Assembly: GCA_035560235.1 (NCBI GenBank)
Contig: DATMAG010000091.1
Coordinates: forward strand, 4,854 to 68,853
Reading direction: 5' to 3'
Length of the DNA: 64,000 bases
Origin: DASRDU01 sp035560235
GTDB lineage: Bacteria; Acidobacteriota; Blastocatellia; RBC074
The position numbers and the translations under genes are program-made. Positions 30,671 through 39,308 of this stretch are shown in pieces. The notes under the pieces are model-generated. The model was not told the origin of the DNA, made no database searches, and worked only from the letters and a program-made list of their open reading frames with translations. Each line of letters starts with the position of its first letter. Position 1 is the stretch's first letter.

Positions 30671-33600
30671 ATGTCTGTTCGATCACGATTTCAATCAGTC
30701 ATCAGGGCTGCCGCTGCATCGTTTCTGATCCTGGCAGCGGGAGTGTTCACCTTTGCCCAGCAGCCGCTCGGCAACATTTCCGGCGTGGTCGCTGATCCTT
30801 CGGGAGCGGTTGTTGCCAGCGCCACTGTCACCGCGACTTCAAAAGCGACCGGCGCAACGCGCACCGTGACAACCAACGATCAGGGATTCTTTTTCATCTC
30901 CACACTGCAGGCTGGTGATTATCAGCTCAGAATAGAGGCCTCAGGGTTCGCTCCGTACACTGTCGAGCGCGTCACTGTCGAAGTCGGACAGACGGCCCGC
31001 ATTGACGCCACTCTGAAAGTCGGCGGGGCCAGCGAAAGCGTGCAGGTCACAGGAGCCGATACCGCCGCTGTTGATACGCAGCAGGCGACGGTCGGCGGCG
31101 TCGTCAGCGTGCGACAGATCAATGAACTGCCGCTGAACGGACGCAATTACCTGGAACTCGCAAAGCTCCAGCCGGGCGTCGAGATTCAGGAAGGGCGGGC
31201 CTTCGATCCGACCAAGAGCCGTTACACCGGCGTTTCAGTCGGCAGCCGCAGCGGGCGCGAAGCCCGCATCACGATTGATGGCGTGGACGCGGTTGATGAG
31301 CACGTCGGGACCACGACCATCAATATTTCGCAGGAGACGATTCAGGAATTTCAGGTTTCGATTTCGTCGTCTGATCCCTCCGCGGGCATCAGCGCAACCG
31401 GCGCGGTCAACGTCATCACCAAACGCGGCAGCAATCAATTGCACGGCGGCGGCTTCATCTTCGGGCGCAGTTCCGATTTCGCCGCGCGTCCGAGCTTTGC
31501 GGCAACCAGGCCTGACTTTGATCGCAAACAGTATGGCTTCAGTCTCGGCGGCCCGGCGCTCAGGGATCGCCTCTTCTGGTTCGGCAGTTACGAGAAGACC
31601 GAAGAGAAGTCGGCCATCGGCATCAGCACGCCTTACTTTCCAGGCCTGACCTCGTTCAAGGCGCCGTTTGATGAAAACTCAAGCACTGTGCGCGCTGACT
31701 GGCGCATCTCGCAGAAGAATGATTTTCTCTTTCGCTGGAGCCGCAACGAAAATTCCAGCCTCGGCGGATTCGGCGGCAGCAAGCTGCCATCGGGCGGCAA
31801 CATTAACTCCAACACCACGAATCAGTATGTCTGGGGGCTGGACTCGGTGCTGACCACGAAACTTTCCAACAGCTTTCGTTCGGCGCTGACCGACTTCAAA
31901 AACCGTGTGTTGCGTCCACCGCAGGAGGCGCAGGCTCTGGTCGTGCCGGGACTTGAAAACATTCGCATTCTGACGAGTGACAACCTGCTCAATTCAGGGC
32001 CGGACAACATCACTCCGCAGTCAACCTTTGAGCTGTTCGGGCAGTTCCGCGACGATCTGACTTACACAGCCGGTAACCATATTCTGCGGGGCGGTGTGGA
32101 TGTGGTGCGTTATCGCGTGCGTGTGACCAATTTCGTTTTCGGTTTTCCCTCGATCACCGTGAACTCTCCGGCTTCACGCAATCCGGCTGAGATCATTGAT
32201 CAGACATTCATCAATTTCAGCATCGGTAACAGGAAGGGCATTCGTATTCCCGGCACCCCGGACAATGCGCATCGCAACACACGCACTTCGTTTTATGCCG
32301 AGGACTCGTGGCGTCTGAAACCGAATCTGACGCTCAATTACGGGTTCCGCTATCAGATTGACACGCACCCGCTCAACAACGATCTGCCCAAGCCGAATAT
32401 CGTGAAAACGATTCTCCCTCATGGCACTGAACCAACGCCGATTGACAGGAACAATCTGGCGCCGCACATCGGCGCAGCGTGGGATCCGTGGAAGAACGGC
32501 AGGACTTCGTTCCGGTTTGGCGGCGGCATCTATTACACGCTGCGCATCAGCAATCTGGTAACGAACGAACGCGCTTCGATTGCGCCGTTCAATTCCGGAA
32601 ACGACACCATCACGCTGACAAGCGGAACAACAGGCGGTCAGGTTGATTTCAACCGTGATGGCACGCCCGATTTCAACTTCAATCCGATTCTGGTGAGCGG
32701 CGTCAGGGTGCGCGATGCGATTGCGACGATTCTGGCCGGACAGCAGGTTTACGTTGCCGCATCGGCGCTCAGCACGCCGACGCTCGACATCACGCGCACC
32801 GGCACGCTCATCAGCAATGAACTGCAGACGCCTTACTCACAGCAGATCAATTTCGGTGTGCAGCGCGAACTGCCATGGAATATGGTCATTGACGCGAACC
32901 TGATTTACAGCCGCACGGTGCATGAATTCATGCGCGACACCGACGCAGCCAATTTCTTTCCCGGCAACGGCACGCCGATTATTCTGGGTGATGGCCGCGC
33001 GCCGACCAACGCAATTACAGTTATCACCTCTGACGGCTTCTCACGTTATCGCGCGCTGACGCTGAAACTCGACAAGCGTTTCTCGAAGCGTTATCAGTTC
33101 ACCGCGTCCTATGCGCTCTCAAGGCTGGAAACTTCAACTGCCGACGGCCTGGGACTCGGCGGCGGGACAATTGTCAATCGCAATCCGAAGGCGAATTTCG
33201 GCACCGGCCCGCTGGATCGCACCCACCGGCTGACGCTCAACAGCATCATCGAACTTCCGAAAGGATTCCGCCTTTCGATGCTTTCGACTTTCAACAGTTC
33301 GGTGCCGGTTTCAGCCGTCGTCGGTTCGGCTGATCTGAACGGTGACGGGATAAACGGCGATCTGCTGCCGACCACCAGACGCGGCTCCGTCGGGCGCGAA
33401 ATCAACAGCGTCAGCAAACTGAATGCGGCGATACGCAACTACAACAGTCTCTTTGCAGGCAGGCGAAACGCGCGCAATCAGGTGCTCCCGTTCGTGCCGG
33501 AGATTCCCGACGGAATCACGTTCGGTGATTCGTTCATCTCGCAGGATTTTCAGTTGTCATACGTGCTGAAGATCAGGGAGCGGCTGAAGATTGAAGCAAC

Positions 33601-33898
33601 GGCTCAACTCTTCAATGCCTTCAATGTCTCGAACCTGGTCGGCCCGGCGGGACTGCCGGCGAGCAATTACAATGGCACGCTGACCACGCTGGGCTCATTG
33701 CCGACCGGCTTCAGCGTCAATTCATCCGGCAGCATCGTTGATGCGAGCGGCACCCGTGTCGTGGCCGGTATTTCGAGGCAGCCGAACGGACAACTCATCA
33801 ACAACAGTTTCGGCAGCGCCTCCGCCATCCGGCCTTCGATTCCGACCGGAACGGGCCTGCCGCGCGCGGCGCAGTTCGGCGTGCGGGTCAGCTTCTGA
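30671..33898 (+). CDS. TonB-dependent outer-membrane receptor with carboxypeptidase-regulatory domain
   Basis: 1075 residues. After the signal peptide (FLILAAGVFTFAQQ) comes a CarboxypepD_reg-like domain (GNISGVVADPSGAVVASATV, residues 32-115). A plug domain follows (ELPLNGRNYLELAKLQPGVE, RITIDGVDAVDEHVGTT, EFQVSISSSDPSAGISATGA), then a beta-barrel to the aromatic C-terminus (RAAQFGVRVSF). This is the large OmpA/TonB receptor type expanded in Acidobacteria. Its ligand is unknown, possibly an oligosaccharide or peptide. A strong terminator follows. Confidence 0.93.
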   Translation: MSVRSRFQSVIRAAAASFLILAAGVFTFAQQPLGNISGVVADPSGAVVASATVTATSKATGATRTVTTNDQGFFFISTLQAGDYQLRIEASGFAPYTVERVTVEVGQTARIDATLKVGGASESVQVTGADTAAVDTQQATVGGVVSVRQINELPLNGRNYLELAKLQPGVEIQEGRAFDPTKSRYTGVSVGSRSGREARITIDGVDAVDEHVGTTTINISQETIQEFQVSISSSDPSAGISATGAVNVITKRGSNQLHGGGFIFGRSSDFAARPSFAATRPDFDRKQYGFSLGGPALRDRLFWFGSYEKTEEKSAIGISTPYFPGLTSFKAPFDENSSTVRADWRISQKNDFLFRWSRNENSSLGGFGGSKLPSGGNINSNTTNQYVWGLDSVLTTKLSNSFRSALTDFKNRVLRPPQEAQALVVPGLENIRILTSDNLLNSGPDNITPQSTFELFGQFRDDLTYTAGNHILRGGVDVVRYRVRVTNFVFGFPSITVNSPASRNPAEIIDQTFINFSIGNRKGIRIPGTPDNAHRNTRTSFYAEDSWRLKPNLTLNYGFRYQIDTHPLNNDLPKPNIVKTILPHGTEPTPIDRNNLAPHIGAAWDPWKNGRTSFRFGGGIYYTLRISNLVTNERASIAPFNSGNDTITLTSGTTGGQVDFNRDGTPDFNFNPILVSGVRVRDAIATILAGQQVYVAASALSTPTLDITRTGTLISNELQTPYSQQINFGVQRELPWNMVIDANLIYSRTVHEFMRDTDAANFFPGNGTPIILGDGRAPTNAITVITSDGFSRYRALTLKLDKRFSKRYQFTASYALSRLETSTADGLGLGGGTIVNRNPKANFGTGPLDRTHRLTLNSIIELPKGFRLSMLSTFNSSVPVSAVVGSADLNGDGINGDLLPTTRRGSVGREINSVSKLNAAIRNYNSLFAGRRNARNQVLPFVPEIPDGITFGDSFISQDFQLSYVLKIRERLKIEATAQLFNAFNVSNLVGPAGLPASNYNGTLTTLGSLPTGFSVNSSGSIVDASGTRVVAGISRQPNGQLINNSFGSASAIRPSIPTGTGLPRAAQFGVRVSF

Positions 33899-34004
33899 AG
33901 TGAAAAAACTGACGCGAAGGAAACTGACACATCTGATCCGGTTCATCTCAGCTCTGAACAATCAGATCAGTTTCACTCGTGTCCTCTGACTGATTCTGAT
34001 GAGA

Positions 34005-34054
34005 AAAAGGCAAAAGCCGGAAGAGCGCGATGGCTCTTCCGGCTTTTGCCTTTT
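34005..34054. terminator. Strong bidirectional intrinsic terminator
   Basis: A perfect 22-bp stem: the arm starting AAAAGGCAAAAGCCGGAAGA at 34005 pairs with the arm ending CTTCCGGCTTTTGCCTTTT at 34054, around a six-base loop at 34027-34032. It serves the TonB receptor and the convergent Gfo/Idh/MocA gene. Confidence 0.93.
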
Positions 34055-34077
34055 GATCCTGGTCTTTTGCTTTTGTC

Positions 34078-35244
34078 TTACCGTCTGATCTTCACCCACC
34101 TGCCACCTGAGCGGGCGCTCCTGGTAATGGCTTCGATCAGGCGATTCGATTCGAGGCCGTCCTCAAAGGTCGGAAAGTCAATCTGCTTTTTGTCCTTCTC
34201 CATCGAGCGGCCTTCGGCGATGAAGGTGTAGACGTTGCGCAGCAGGTTGCGGAAGGCATCGGCCCACGCTTCGCCGTGACCGCCGGGCAGCGCGGCGTAA
34301 TGCGCGATGGACGGATCGAGCAATGACGGGTCTTTCAGCAGCCAGCCGTTCGGCTCGCTGCGATGCCCGATCCAGAGTTCGTTCGGGCGCTCCTGCTTCC
34401 ACGCGAGCGCGGCCCTGCGCCCGTCAACGTTGATCTCAAGGCCGTTCTTGCGTCCGGCGCTGACCTGCGACACCGAAAAGACGCCCTTCGCGCCGTCCTC
34501 AAAGCGCACCAGCACGCTCGCAAAATCCTCGGTGTTGACCTTGTAGCTTTTGTACTTCTGATCGCCCGAAGCCTTGCCGAAGGCTTCGACCGAACCGGCT
34601 GGTTTCTGGCGGGTCGGGTAAACGGTCGTGTAATCGGCGCAGACTTCGGCGATGCGTTTGCCGGTGATGTATCCGGCCAGGTCGCACCAGTGCGAGCCTA
34701 TGTCAGCCACCGCGCGCGACTGTCCATTGGCCTCTTCCTCAAGCCGCCACGAATAATCGGTCGGGTTGAGCAGCCAGTCCTGCAAATAATGGCCGTGTAC
34801 AAAATGGACATCACCGATCTCGCCCTTTCTGATCATCACGCGGGCCTGCTGCATCAGCGGGTTGTAGCGGTAATTGAAAGTCACGCAATGTACGATGCCA
34901 GCCTTGCGCGCCGCCTCGAGCATCTTCCTGGCGTCGGCTGAATTCATTGCGAGCGGCTTGTCAGCGATGACGTGCTTTCCTTTTTTGATCGCAGCCATCG
35001 TCACCGGCAGGTGCAGGTTGTTCGGCGTGCAGTTGTGAATGACTTCAATTTCAGGATCGTCAAGCAGGGCTTCGTAACTGCCATAGGCCTTCGGAATATT
35101 CATCCTTGCGGCCTTCGCTTCGGCAGAAGCCTGCGAACTTCCGGCAACGGCGACGACTTCGACAAAGCCCAGGCGGCGGGCGGCTTCAATGTGGTGCGGG
35201 CCGACGAAACCCGCGCCAATCAGGGCAGTCTTGACTTTACGCAT
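34078..35244 (-). CDS. Gfo/Idh/MocA-family NAD(P)-dependent oxidoreductase
   Basis: 388 residues from ATG 35244; a TTG at 35268 would add eight. Rossmann motif VKTALIGAGFVGPHHIEAAR, then NCTPNNLHLPVTMAAIKKGK, the EKP-equivalent motif as HVIADKPLAMNSADARK, and HYLQDWLLNPTDYSWRLEEE. The domain order is NAD-binding then alpha/beta substrate domain. Members oxidise or epimerise sugars and inositols. The usual Glu of EKP is Asp here. No sugar transporter or isomerase is adjacent, so the substrate is open. Its 5' end is overlapped by the tail of a decayed M50/HlyD frame. Confidence 0.9.
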   Translation of the reverse strand: MRKVKTALIGAGFVGPHHIEAARRLGFVEVVAVAGSSQASAEAKAARMNIPKAYGSYEALLDDPEIEVIHNCTPNNLHLPVTMAAIKKGKHVIADKPLAMNSADARKMLEAARKAGIVHCVTFNYRYNPLMQQARVMIRKGEIGDVHFVHGHYLQDWLLNPTDYSWRLEEEANGQSRAVADIGSHWCDLAGYITGKRIAEVCADYTTVYPTRQKPAGSVEAFGKASGDQKYKSYKVNTEDFASVLVRFEDGAKGVFSVSQVSAGRKNGLEINVDGRRAALAWKQERPNELWIGHRSEPNGWLLKDPSLLDPSIAHYAALPGGHGEAWADAFRNLLRNVYTFIAEGRSMEKDKKQIDFPTFEDGLESNRLIEAITRSARSGGRWVKIRR

Positions 35245-36188
35245 AGTTCGAGTGGACTCCTTCGGCAATTGTGATTCTGAGTTGGAATGCGGATTGAAAC
35301 GACGAAGGCGGATACTATGCGTCGTGGCGGAAAAGTGTCAAGCAGCGTCAGCGCAGTCCGGGCTGTTGCAAAGTCAGGTGCCGCGGACTGACTCGTCAGT
35401 CTGTGGTACGGTGCCTGGCTGATGACTTTGCATCTGCTCTGCCTGAGCCGCACGGGAGAGCCGACGCGCACATCAGCGATTTCGCGTTCGGGCGCCTGAA
35501 TGCGCAGCAGCATCTGCCGCGTGTCAGCGACGCGACAGATTTCAGCGCCTTTCTGAAAGTGCTGTCCGATCAGGCGCGGCAGATGCTCGCCAAAGACCGC
35601 GCCGGGTGGCGAAGTGACGAGCGCGAACTGAGCGAGCCTGCGCCGGAGCAGATCCTGACGCTGCTCCAGGGTGACGATCAGCGCCCGCACGGCGCGCAGT
35701 TCGCCTTCAGGTTTGCTGACCTGCAGGCGTTCAGTTCCGGCGTCCGTCTGCGCCAGTTGCAGCGCCGTCGCCAGACCGGTGTGATGGCGGCGATGTTCGA
35801 TCAGCGCCGATTCCAGTCGCTGCCGCGCTGCCGTGAAATCAGCTGTGAGCGTTCGACTCAGAAAGTAACAGCCATCCACTCTGATCAGCGGATTGCCGTT
35901 GAAAGTCACGTCCGGCACGCTGCCGCAGAAGAAAACAAAGGCTGCATTCGCCGCGAGCGTGTATGGCTCCGGCAGAAACCAGAGCAGCAGCGCTGCCGCT
36001 CCGATTATCAGTTGCCAGTACACGCCCGCCACAGTCACCTCCAACCGGCGACCGCGCTGCGGAATCAGATGAATCCCTGACACGTTGCAGCAGAGCGCAG
36101 GCAGAAAGTAATAGATCAGCAGTCCGCCGATTTCAGTCGCCCGCCCGCCGAATGCTTTGCACGTCAGCCCGTCCGCGAATTCGTGCAT
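35220..36188 (-). pseudogene. Chimeric remnant of an M50-type peptidase and an HlyD-type secretion protein
   Basis: The frame begins abruptly at MHEFADGLTCKAFGGRATEIG, the middle of an M50-like zinc peptidase where related proteins have HExxH; here the last position is Asp, so a zinc ligand is lost. It continues through two membrane spans to NPLIRVDGCYFLSRTL. It then turns, with no normal domain end, into coiled-coil and beta segments of an HlyD-like protein (QRLESALIEHRRHHTGLATA, PPGAVFGEHLPRLIGQHFQK, EREIADVRVGSPVRLRQSR), and the tail from about 35460 is junk. M50 and HlyD genes are often neighbours in peptide-export loci, so a deletion between neighbours would explain this. It is almost certainly inactive. 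Confidence 0.82.
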
Positions 36189-36227
36189 CGGTTTTCATAG
36201 TCTCGGTGGTCGGTTTTGAAGTCCTGT

Positions 36228-36380
36228 TTACTGCTGCCGGATTTCAATAGGCACAGTGATGCTTGCGCTGACATCGCCGCCGGAGTCGGTTGCCTCAGCG
36301 CCCAGACCGGTTTCATAGAATGAGCTGATATTCGGCTCTCCGCCTGCCGCCAGTGTGAAGGCTGAATCGTTTGTCTTCAT
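36228..36380 (-). pseudogene. 50-residue fragment of the acidobacterial C-terminal (TIGR03437-like) domain, with intact ribosome site
   Basis: ATG at 36380, preceded by GGAGG 5-6 bases away, opens a 50-codon frame. It includes AFTLAAGGEPNISSFYETGL and GAEATDSGGDVSASITVPIE and stops at 36228. It matches the C-terminal domain of the kelch protein at 39309-41090 (SNGEPNIIAVFGSGLGADVT), so it is a fragment of such a secreted protein. The first half and last strands are missing. It may still be translated. It lies just upstream of the M50/HlyD chimera on the same strand. Confidence 0.7.
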
Positions 36381-36439
36381 CAGGACCTCCGCAGATGGTT
36401 CTTAAGCAAGTCGTAAAAAGTTCCCGGACAAAACCCTGT

Positions 36440-36541
36440 AACCACGAAGAAACGAAGAACACGAAGGGGCAGAAGAAAACGCCAATATTCATCGGGGTAT
36501 TTTGAATGGTCGCTCTTCGTGTTCTTCGTTCCTTCGCGGTT
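36440..36541. repeat. Intergenic inverted repeat with CACGAAGAACACGAAG words
   Basis: AACCACGAAGAAACGAAGAA at 36440-36459 (continuing CACGAAG) and CTTCGTGTTCTTCGTTCCTT at 36515-36534 (continuing CGCGGTT) are inverted copies with two mismatches over 27 bases, around a 48-base AT-rich loop. It is another unrelated fold-back repeat in a gap. Confidence 0.85.
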
Positions 36542-36598
36542 GTCATGGAGTTTCCTGCGACTTGCCTGGCTGCTTCTTTTTCGCTGACACCTGGATGT

Positions 36599-37474
36599 TC
36601 AGGCTGCAGGTTGCGGCAGCGTCAGGGCCGGACGCCGGGCTGAAATCCGCGCGAGGTGTCTGCGACAGATGATGACCCGCGGATGTTCAGGCCCGAACGT
36701 CTGCGCGAAGCTTGCGAGCGCCCGCTCGAACAACTGCGCGGCCTCCTGGTCCCGCTGCTGCTTCATCAGCAGCACAGCCAGATTATTGAGCGTGAATGCC
36801 ACGCCAGGATGCTCCGCGCCAAGCTGTTTTTCCTTGATGGCGAGCGCGCGGCGGTAAAGTTCTTCGGCTTCTGAAAGCCTGCCCTGAGCCTGTCTGAGCG
36901 CGGCCGGGTTGTTCAGGCTGACGGCGATTTCGGCATGCTCCGGGCCGTAGGCACGCTCGAAGATTTCCAGCGCGCGCAGGTAAAGCGGTTCGGCTTCGCC
37001 ATATTTCTGCTGCCCGTCAAGGAGGGCGGCGAGCGCGGCCAGGTCGGCAGCGGTGTCAACGTGATCGGAGCCGAGCGCGCGTTCACGAATCGCCACCGAG
37101 CGGCGCGCGTGCGGTTCGCCTGCGCTGAAGCGGCCCCGCGCGTGTTCGAGGCCGCCGAGGTTGTGATAAATCGTCGCCACGTCGGGATGCTCGGCGCCGA
37201 GCGCGCTTTCAGTAATGACGAGCGAACGCTGATAAAGCTGCGCGGCTTCGTCGAACCTGCCGGTGTATTTGTACAGCACCGCGAGGTTGTTGCAGATGAC
37301 GGCCAGAAACCTGTGATCGCGTCCGCACAGCAGTTCAGTCAGCACCAGGGCGCGCAGGTAAAGCTGCTCAGCCTGGGCATACTGTCCGCGGGCGTACAGG
37401 TCATCGGCCTCACGGCAGAGCGGATAAATCAGGCTGCGCAGCGCGGCTTGCGTTTTGTTCTGCTGTTTCAGCAT
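36599..37474 (-). CDS. Kinesin-light-chain-type TPR protein
   Basis: 291 residues, essentially all tetratricopeptide repeats of the 42-residue kinesin-light-chain type: EAAQLYQRSLVITESALGAE, HPDVATIYHNLGGLEHARGR, EAEPLYLRALEIFERAYGPE and HPGVAFTLNNLAVLLMKQQR, about six repeats. There is no signal peptide, membrane span or catalytic domain. It should bind another protein. It lies 178 bases downstream of the 66-residue acidic gene on the same strand, so the two may be co-transcribed. Confidence 0.87.
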   Translation of the reverse strand: MLKQQNKTQAALRSLIYPLCREADDLYARGQYAQAEQLYLRALVLTELLCGRDHRFLAVICNNLAVLYKYTGRFDEAAQLYQRSLVITESALGAEHPDVATIYHNLGGLEHARGRFSAGEPHARRSVAIRERALGSDHVDTAADLAALAALLDGQQKYGEAEPLYLRALEIFERAYGPEHAEIAVSLNNPAALRQAQGRLSEAEELYRRALAIKEKQLGAEHPGVAFTLNNLAVLLMKQQRDQEAAQLFERALASFAQTFGPEHPRVIICRRHLARISARRPALTLPQPAA

Positions 37475-37652
37475 CAGGATCTTCAGGTCAGGCCGTTGAA
37501 CTTCAGGCGCAGAGAGAGAATCCGCCCGTTTGACGCGCCCTCTCCCTGCGCGCCTTTACAGCGTCAGCACACACCGAAGCAGCTTCGGATTGTGGCTGCC
37601 GGAACGGGACCGCAGCCGCCTGATCGGGACGGTTGCCGTCAGGTTGAACATC

Positions 37653-37853
37653 TCAGCGCAGAGGCGGCGGAATCGGAATTGACGGAGTCGGAGCCAGCGT
37701 CTCCTTCACTTCCTCAACAACCAGTTCAGCCTTGTCAACCACGATGGTTTCGTTGTGGTTAATTACGATCCTGGGAGCGATCACTTCCTCGATTTCCTCG
37801 ATCGTCAGTTCGATTTCATCCGTCACCCTATCACCGGTGGTTGTTGGTGTCAT
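37653..37853 (-). CDS. 66-residue acidic protein, unknown; possible precursor-like peptide
   Basis: ATG at 37853 with AGGAGA 5 bases upstream. The protein has an acidic amphipathic first half (DEIELTIEEIEEVIAPRIVI), a repeat-like second half (NETIVVDKAELVVEEVKETL) and a Pro-rich end (APTPSIPIPPPLR). IELTIEEIEEV faintly resembles leader peptides of ribosomally made natural products (LTxEELxxV), and decayed M50 and HlyD export-type genes lie downstream, but no maturation enzyme is seen. An IS110 element has inserted within about 40 bases upstream, probably separating it from its promoter. Confidence 0.6.
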   Translation of the reverse strand: MTPTTTGDRVTDEIELTIEEIEEVIAPRIVINHNETIVVDKAELVVEEVKETLAPTPSIPIPPPLR

Positions 37854-37893
37854 AGGCTCTCCTATGATGAATGTCTACTCTGAGGTGAAGAAT

Positions 37894-38907
37894 TCAGTCC
37901 TCAGCAAGGACAAAGTTGGGGAAATCAGCGAACACCCAGTTGTACTTCAGCGTCCGATAGATGATCCCCAAAAACTTGCGGGCGGTCGCAATAATCGCTT
38001 TGCCCGCTCCCTTCTTCGCTTTCAACTTCTCGTAATACTGCCGCAAGTAGTCGCTGTATTTGATCGCCACCAGAGTGCATTGCACCAGGGTGGTGCGTCC
38101 CAGCTTCGACCCGCGTTTCGTGATCCGCCCGTGCTGCACCGTCTCGTTGGAGTTCGCCACGCGCGGCACGATCCCGAAGTAGCTCGCCAGCTTCTCTTCG
38201 CTCGCCAAGTCAGTCACCTCGCCGATAATGCTCAAGAGGATCGCCGCGGCTTTCGGCCCAATGCCCTTGATGCTGACCAGCCCCGCGTGCCCCTTGAGTT
38301 GTGCGCCACTCTCGGCCAGTTGACCATCCAGTCGCTTGATCCCTTCTCGCAGCGAGCGCAGTTGGGCGACGATCACTTCCACTTCGACCTGCGCCGTCAA
38401 TTCCCAACTCCGCTCCAGCACCCGCCGCAAGCCCGGCTCGCTGAGGAACTCGCTCTTCCGGCTGCTGAGGCCGCGTGAGCGATGCAGCGCGTGCAGCTTA
38501 TTGACCAGGGTCGTCCGCAGCTTGACCAGTTTGTCCCGCGTCTCGGCCAGCGAGTTGATCTGCGCGGCCAGCTCCTGCTTCAATCGTGCTTCCGGCAGCA
38601 GGTCAGCCCGCAGGAACTGCGCCAGTGCGCGCGCATCGTGGCGGTCGGTTTTCTTCACACTCCGACGGATCACTTCAAACTGATTCGGGTTGACGATCAC
38701 CACGCGGTTCACGCGCGGTTTGAGTTGCCCGACCAGCCAGCGGGTGTTGCCTGTGGCTTCCACCGCCACTTGATCGCTCTGGCGCAGACCGTGGGCAAAC
38801 TTCGGGAGATCGCCGAGGCTCCAGGTCTCAATCTTTTCTTTCCCGGCGGTATTCAAATAACAAGCCGTCAGTGAATTGCTGTGGAGATCAATGCCAATGC
38901 TTCTCAT
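37894..38907 (-). CDS. IS110-family DEDD transposase/recombinase
   Basis: 337 residues, full length. The RuvC-like domain has D7 (SIGIDLHSNS), Glu in VAVEATGNTRWL and the paired Asp in KKTDRHDARALAQFL. The C-terminal Transposase_20 domain has IKGIGPKAAAILLSIIGEV, YFGIVPRVANSNETVQHG and the conserved serine in ITKRGSKLGRTTLVQ. GGAGGA precedes the ATG. These enzymes recombine DNA under guidance of a structured RNA encoded in the element. No frameshift is visible, so it may be active. Confidence 0.95.
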   Translation of the reverse strand: MRSIGIDLHSNSLTACYLNTAGKEKIETWSLGDLPKFAHGLRQSDQVAVEATGNTRWLVGQLKPRVNRVVIVNPNQFEVIRRSVKKTDRHDARALAQFLRADLLPEARLKQELAAQINSLAETRDKLVKLRTTLVNKLHALHRSRGLSSRKSEFLSEPGLRRVLERSWELTAQVEVEVIVAQLRSLREGIKRLDGQLAESGAQLKGHAGLVSIKGIGPKAAAILLSIIGEVTDLASEEKLASYFGIVPRVANSNETVQHGRITKRGSKLGRTTLVQCTLVAIKYSDYLRQYYEKLKAKKGAGKAIIATARKFLGIIYRTLKYNWVFADFPNFVLAED

Positions 38908-38946
38908 CGTCTGTCCTCCAGGTTTGGGTTCAGTCCTCTCAGGATC

Positions 38947-39125
38947 TGGAGTAGACTTTCTGTTGCGGCGGTCACCAGCCTCCTGTTCAGGGTCGCATTC
39001 GCCCTACGGTGGCGCTTCGGTCAGGAGGTGTGAGCGAGTCTCCTTTACGTGGTCTCCAGCCACAGTGAGCTTGATCCAGCCTCTGACCTGCCTACTCCAG
39101 CTACTCATTGCTGCGTAGCTGGAGT
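38947..39125 (-). ncRNA. Candidate bridge RNA region of the IS110 element
   Basis: The non-coding stretch upstream of the recombinase has a perfect stem, ACTCCAGCTAC (39094-39104) with GTAGCTGGAGT (39115-39125). The word CTGGAGTAG at 38947-38955 is also complementary to CTACTCCAG at 39092-39100. Known IS110-group bridge RNAs of roughly 180 bases begin with a 5' stem-loop and are encoded just upstream of the recombinase. Location, size and the 5' hairpin fit; target- and donor-binding loops were not resolved. Confidence 0.5.
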
Positions 39126-39308
39126 TTACCGCCGCTTCCCCTCTTCATCATGCCGTCTCCTTTCCTTCAAAGCCGGACAATGCAAGGGCAGTCGCAGAAG
39201 CCGAAGCGGCTTCGCAGGCTCACCGGATGCCCGGTGAGTCGGCCTCCCGCTGCCCGCACCAGTAAAGGCGTGAAGCGTGTGGAAAAGTGCCAGGCCGGTT
39301 CGGATTTT

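Larger units (their letters stand above)
37870..39131 (-). mobile_element. IS110-type insertion sequence (ends approximate)
   Basis: The transposase gene is flanked by only about 30 bases on its 3' side before the ribosome site of the 66-residue gene, and by a longer non-coding end on its 5' side. IS110 elements lack terminal inverted repeats, so exact ends cannot be set from one copy. The left part contains an 11-bp perfect hairpin at 39094-39125. The region from there to 39308 shows no gene. Confidence 0.7.

Noticed and set aside
37894..38907. IS1111-subgroup assignment of the IS110-type element
   Set aside because: The longer non-coding end with structure is upstream of the recombinase and no subterminal inverted repeats were seen, which fits the IS110 subgroup better.
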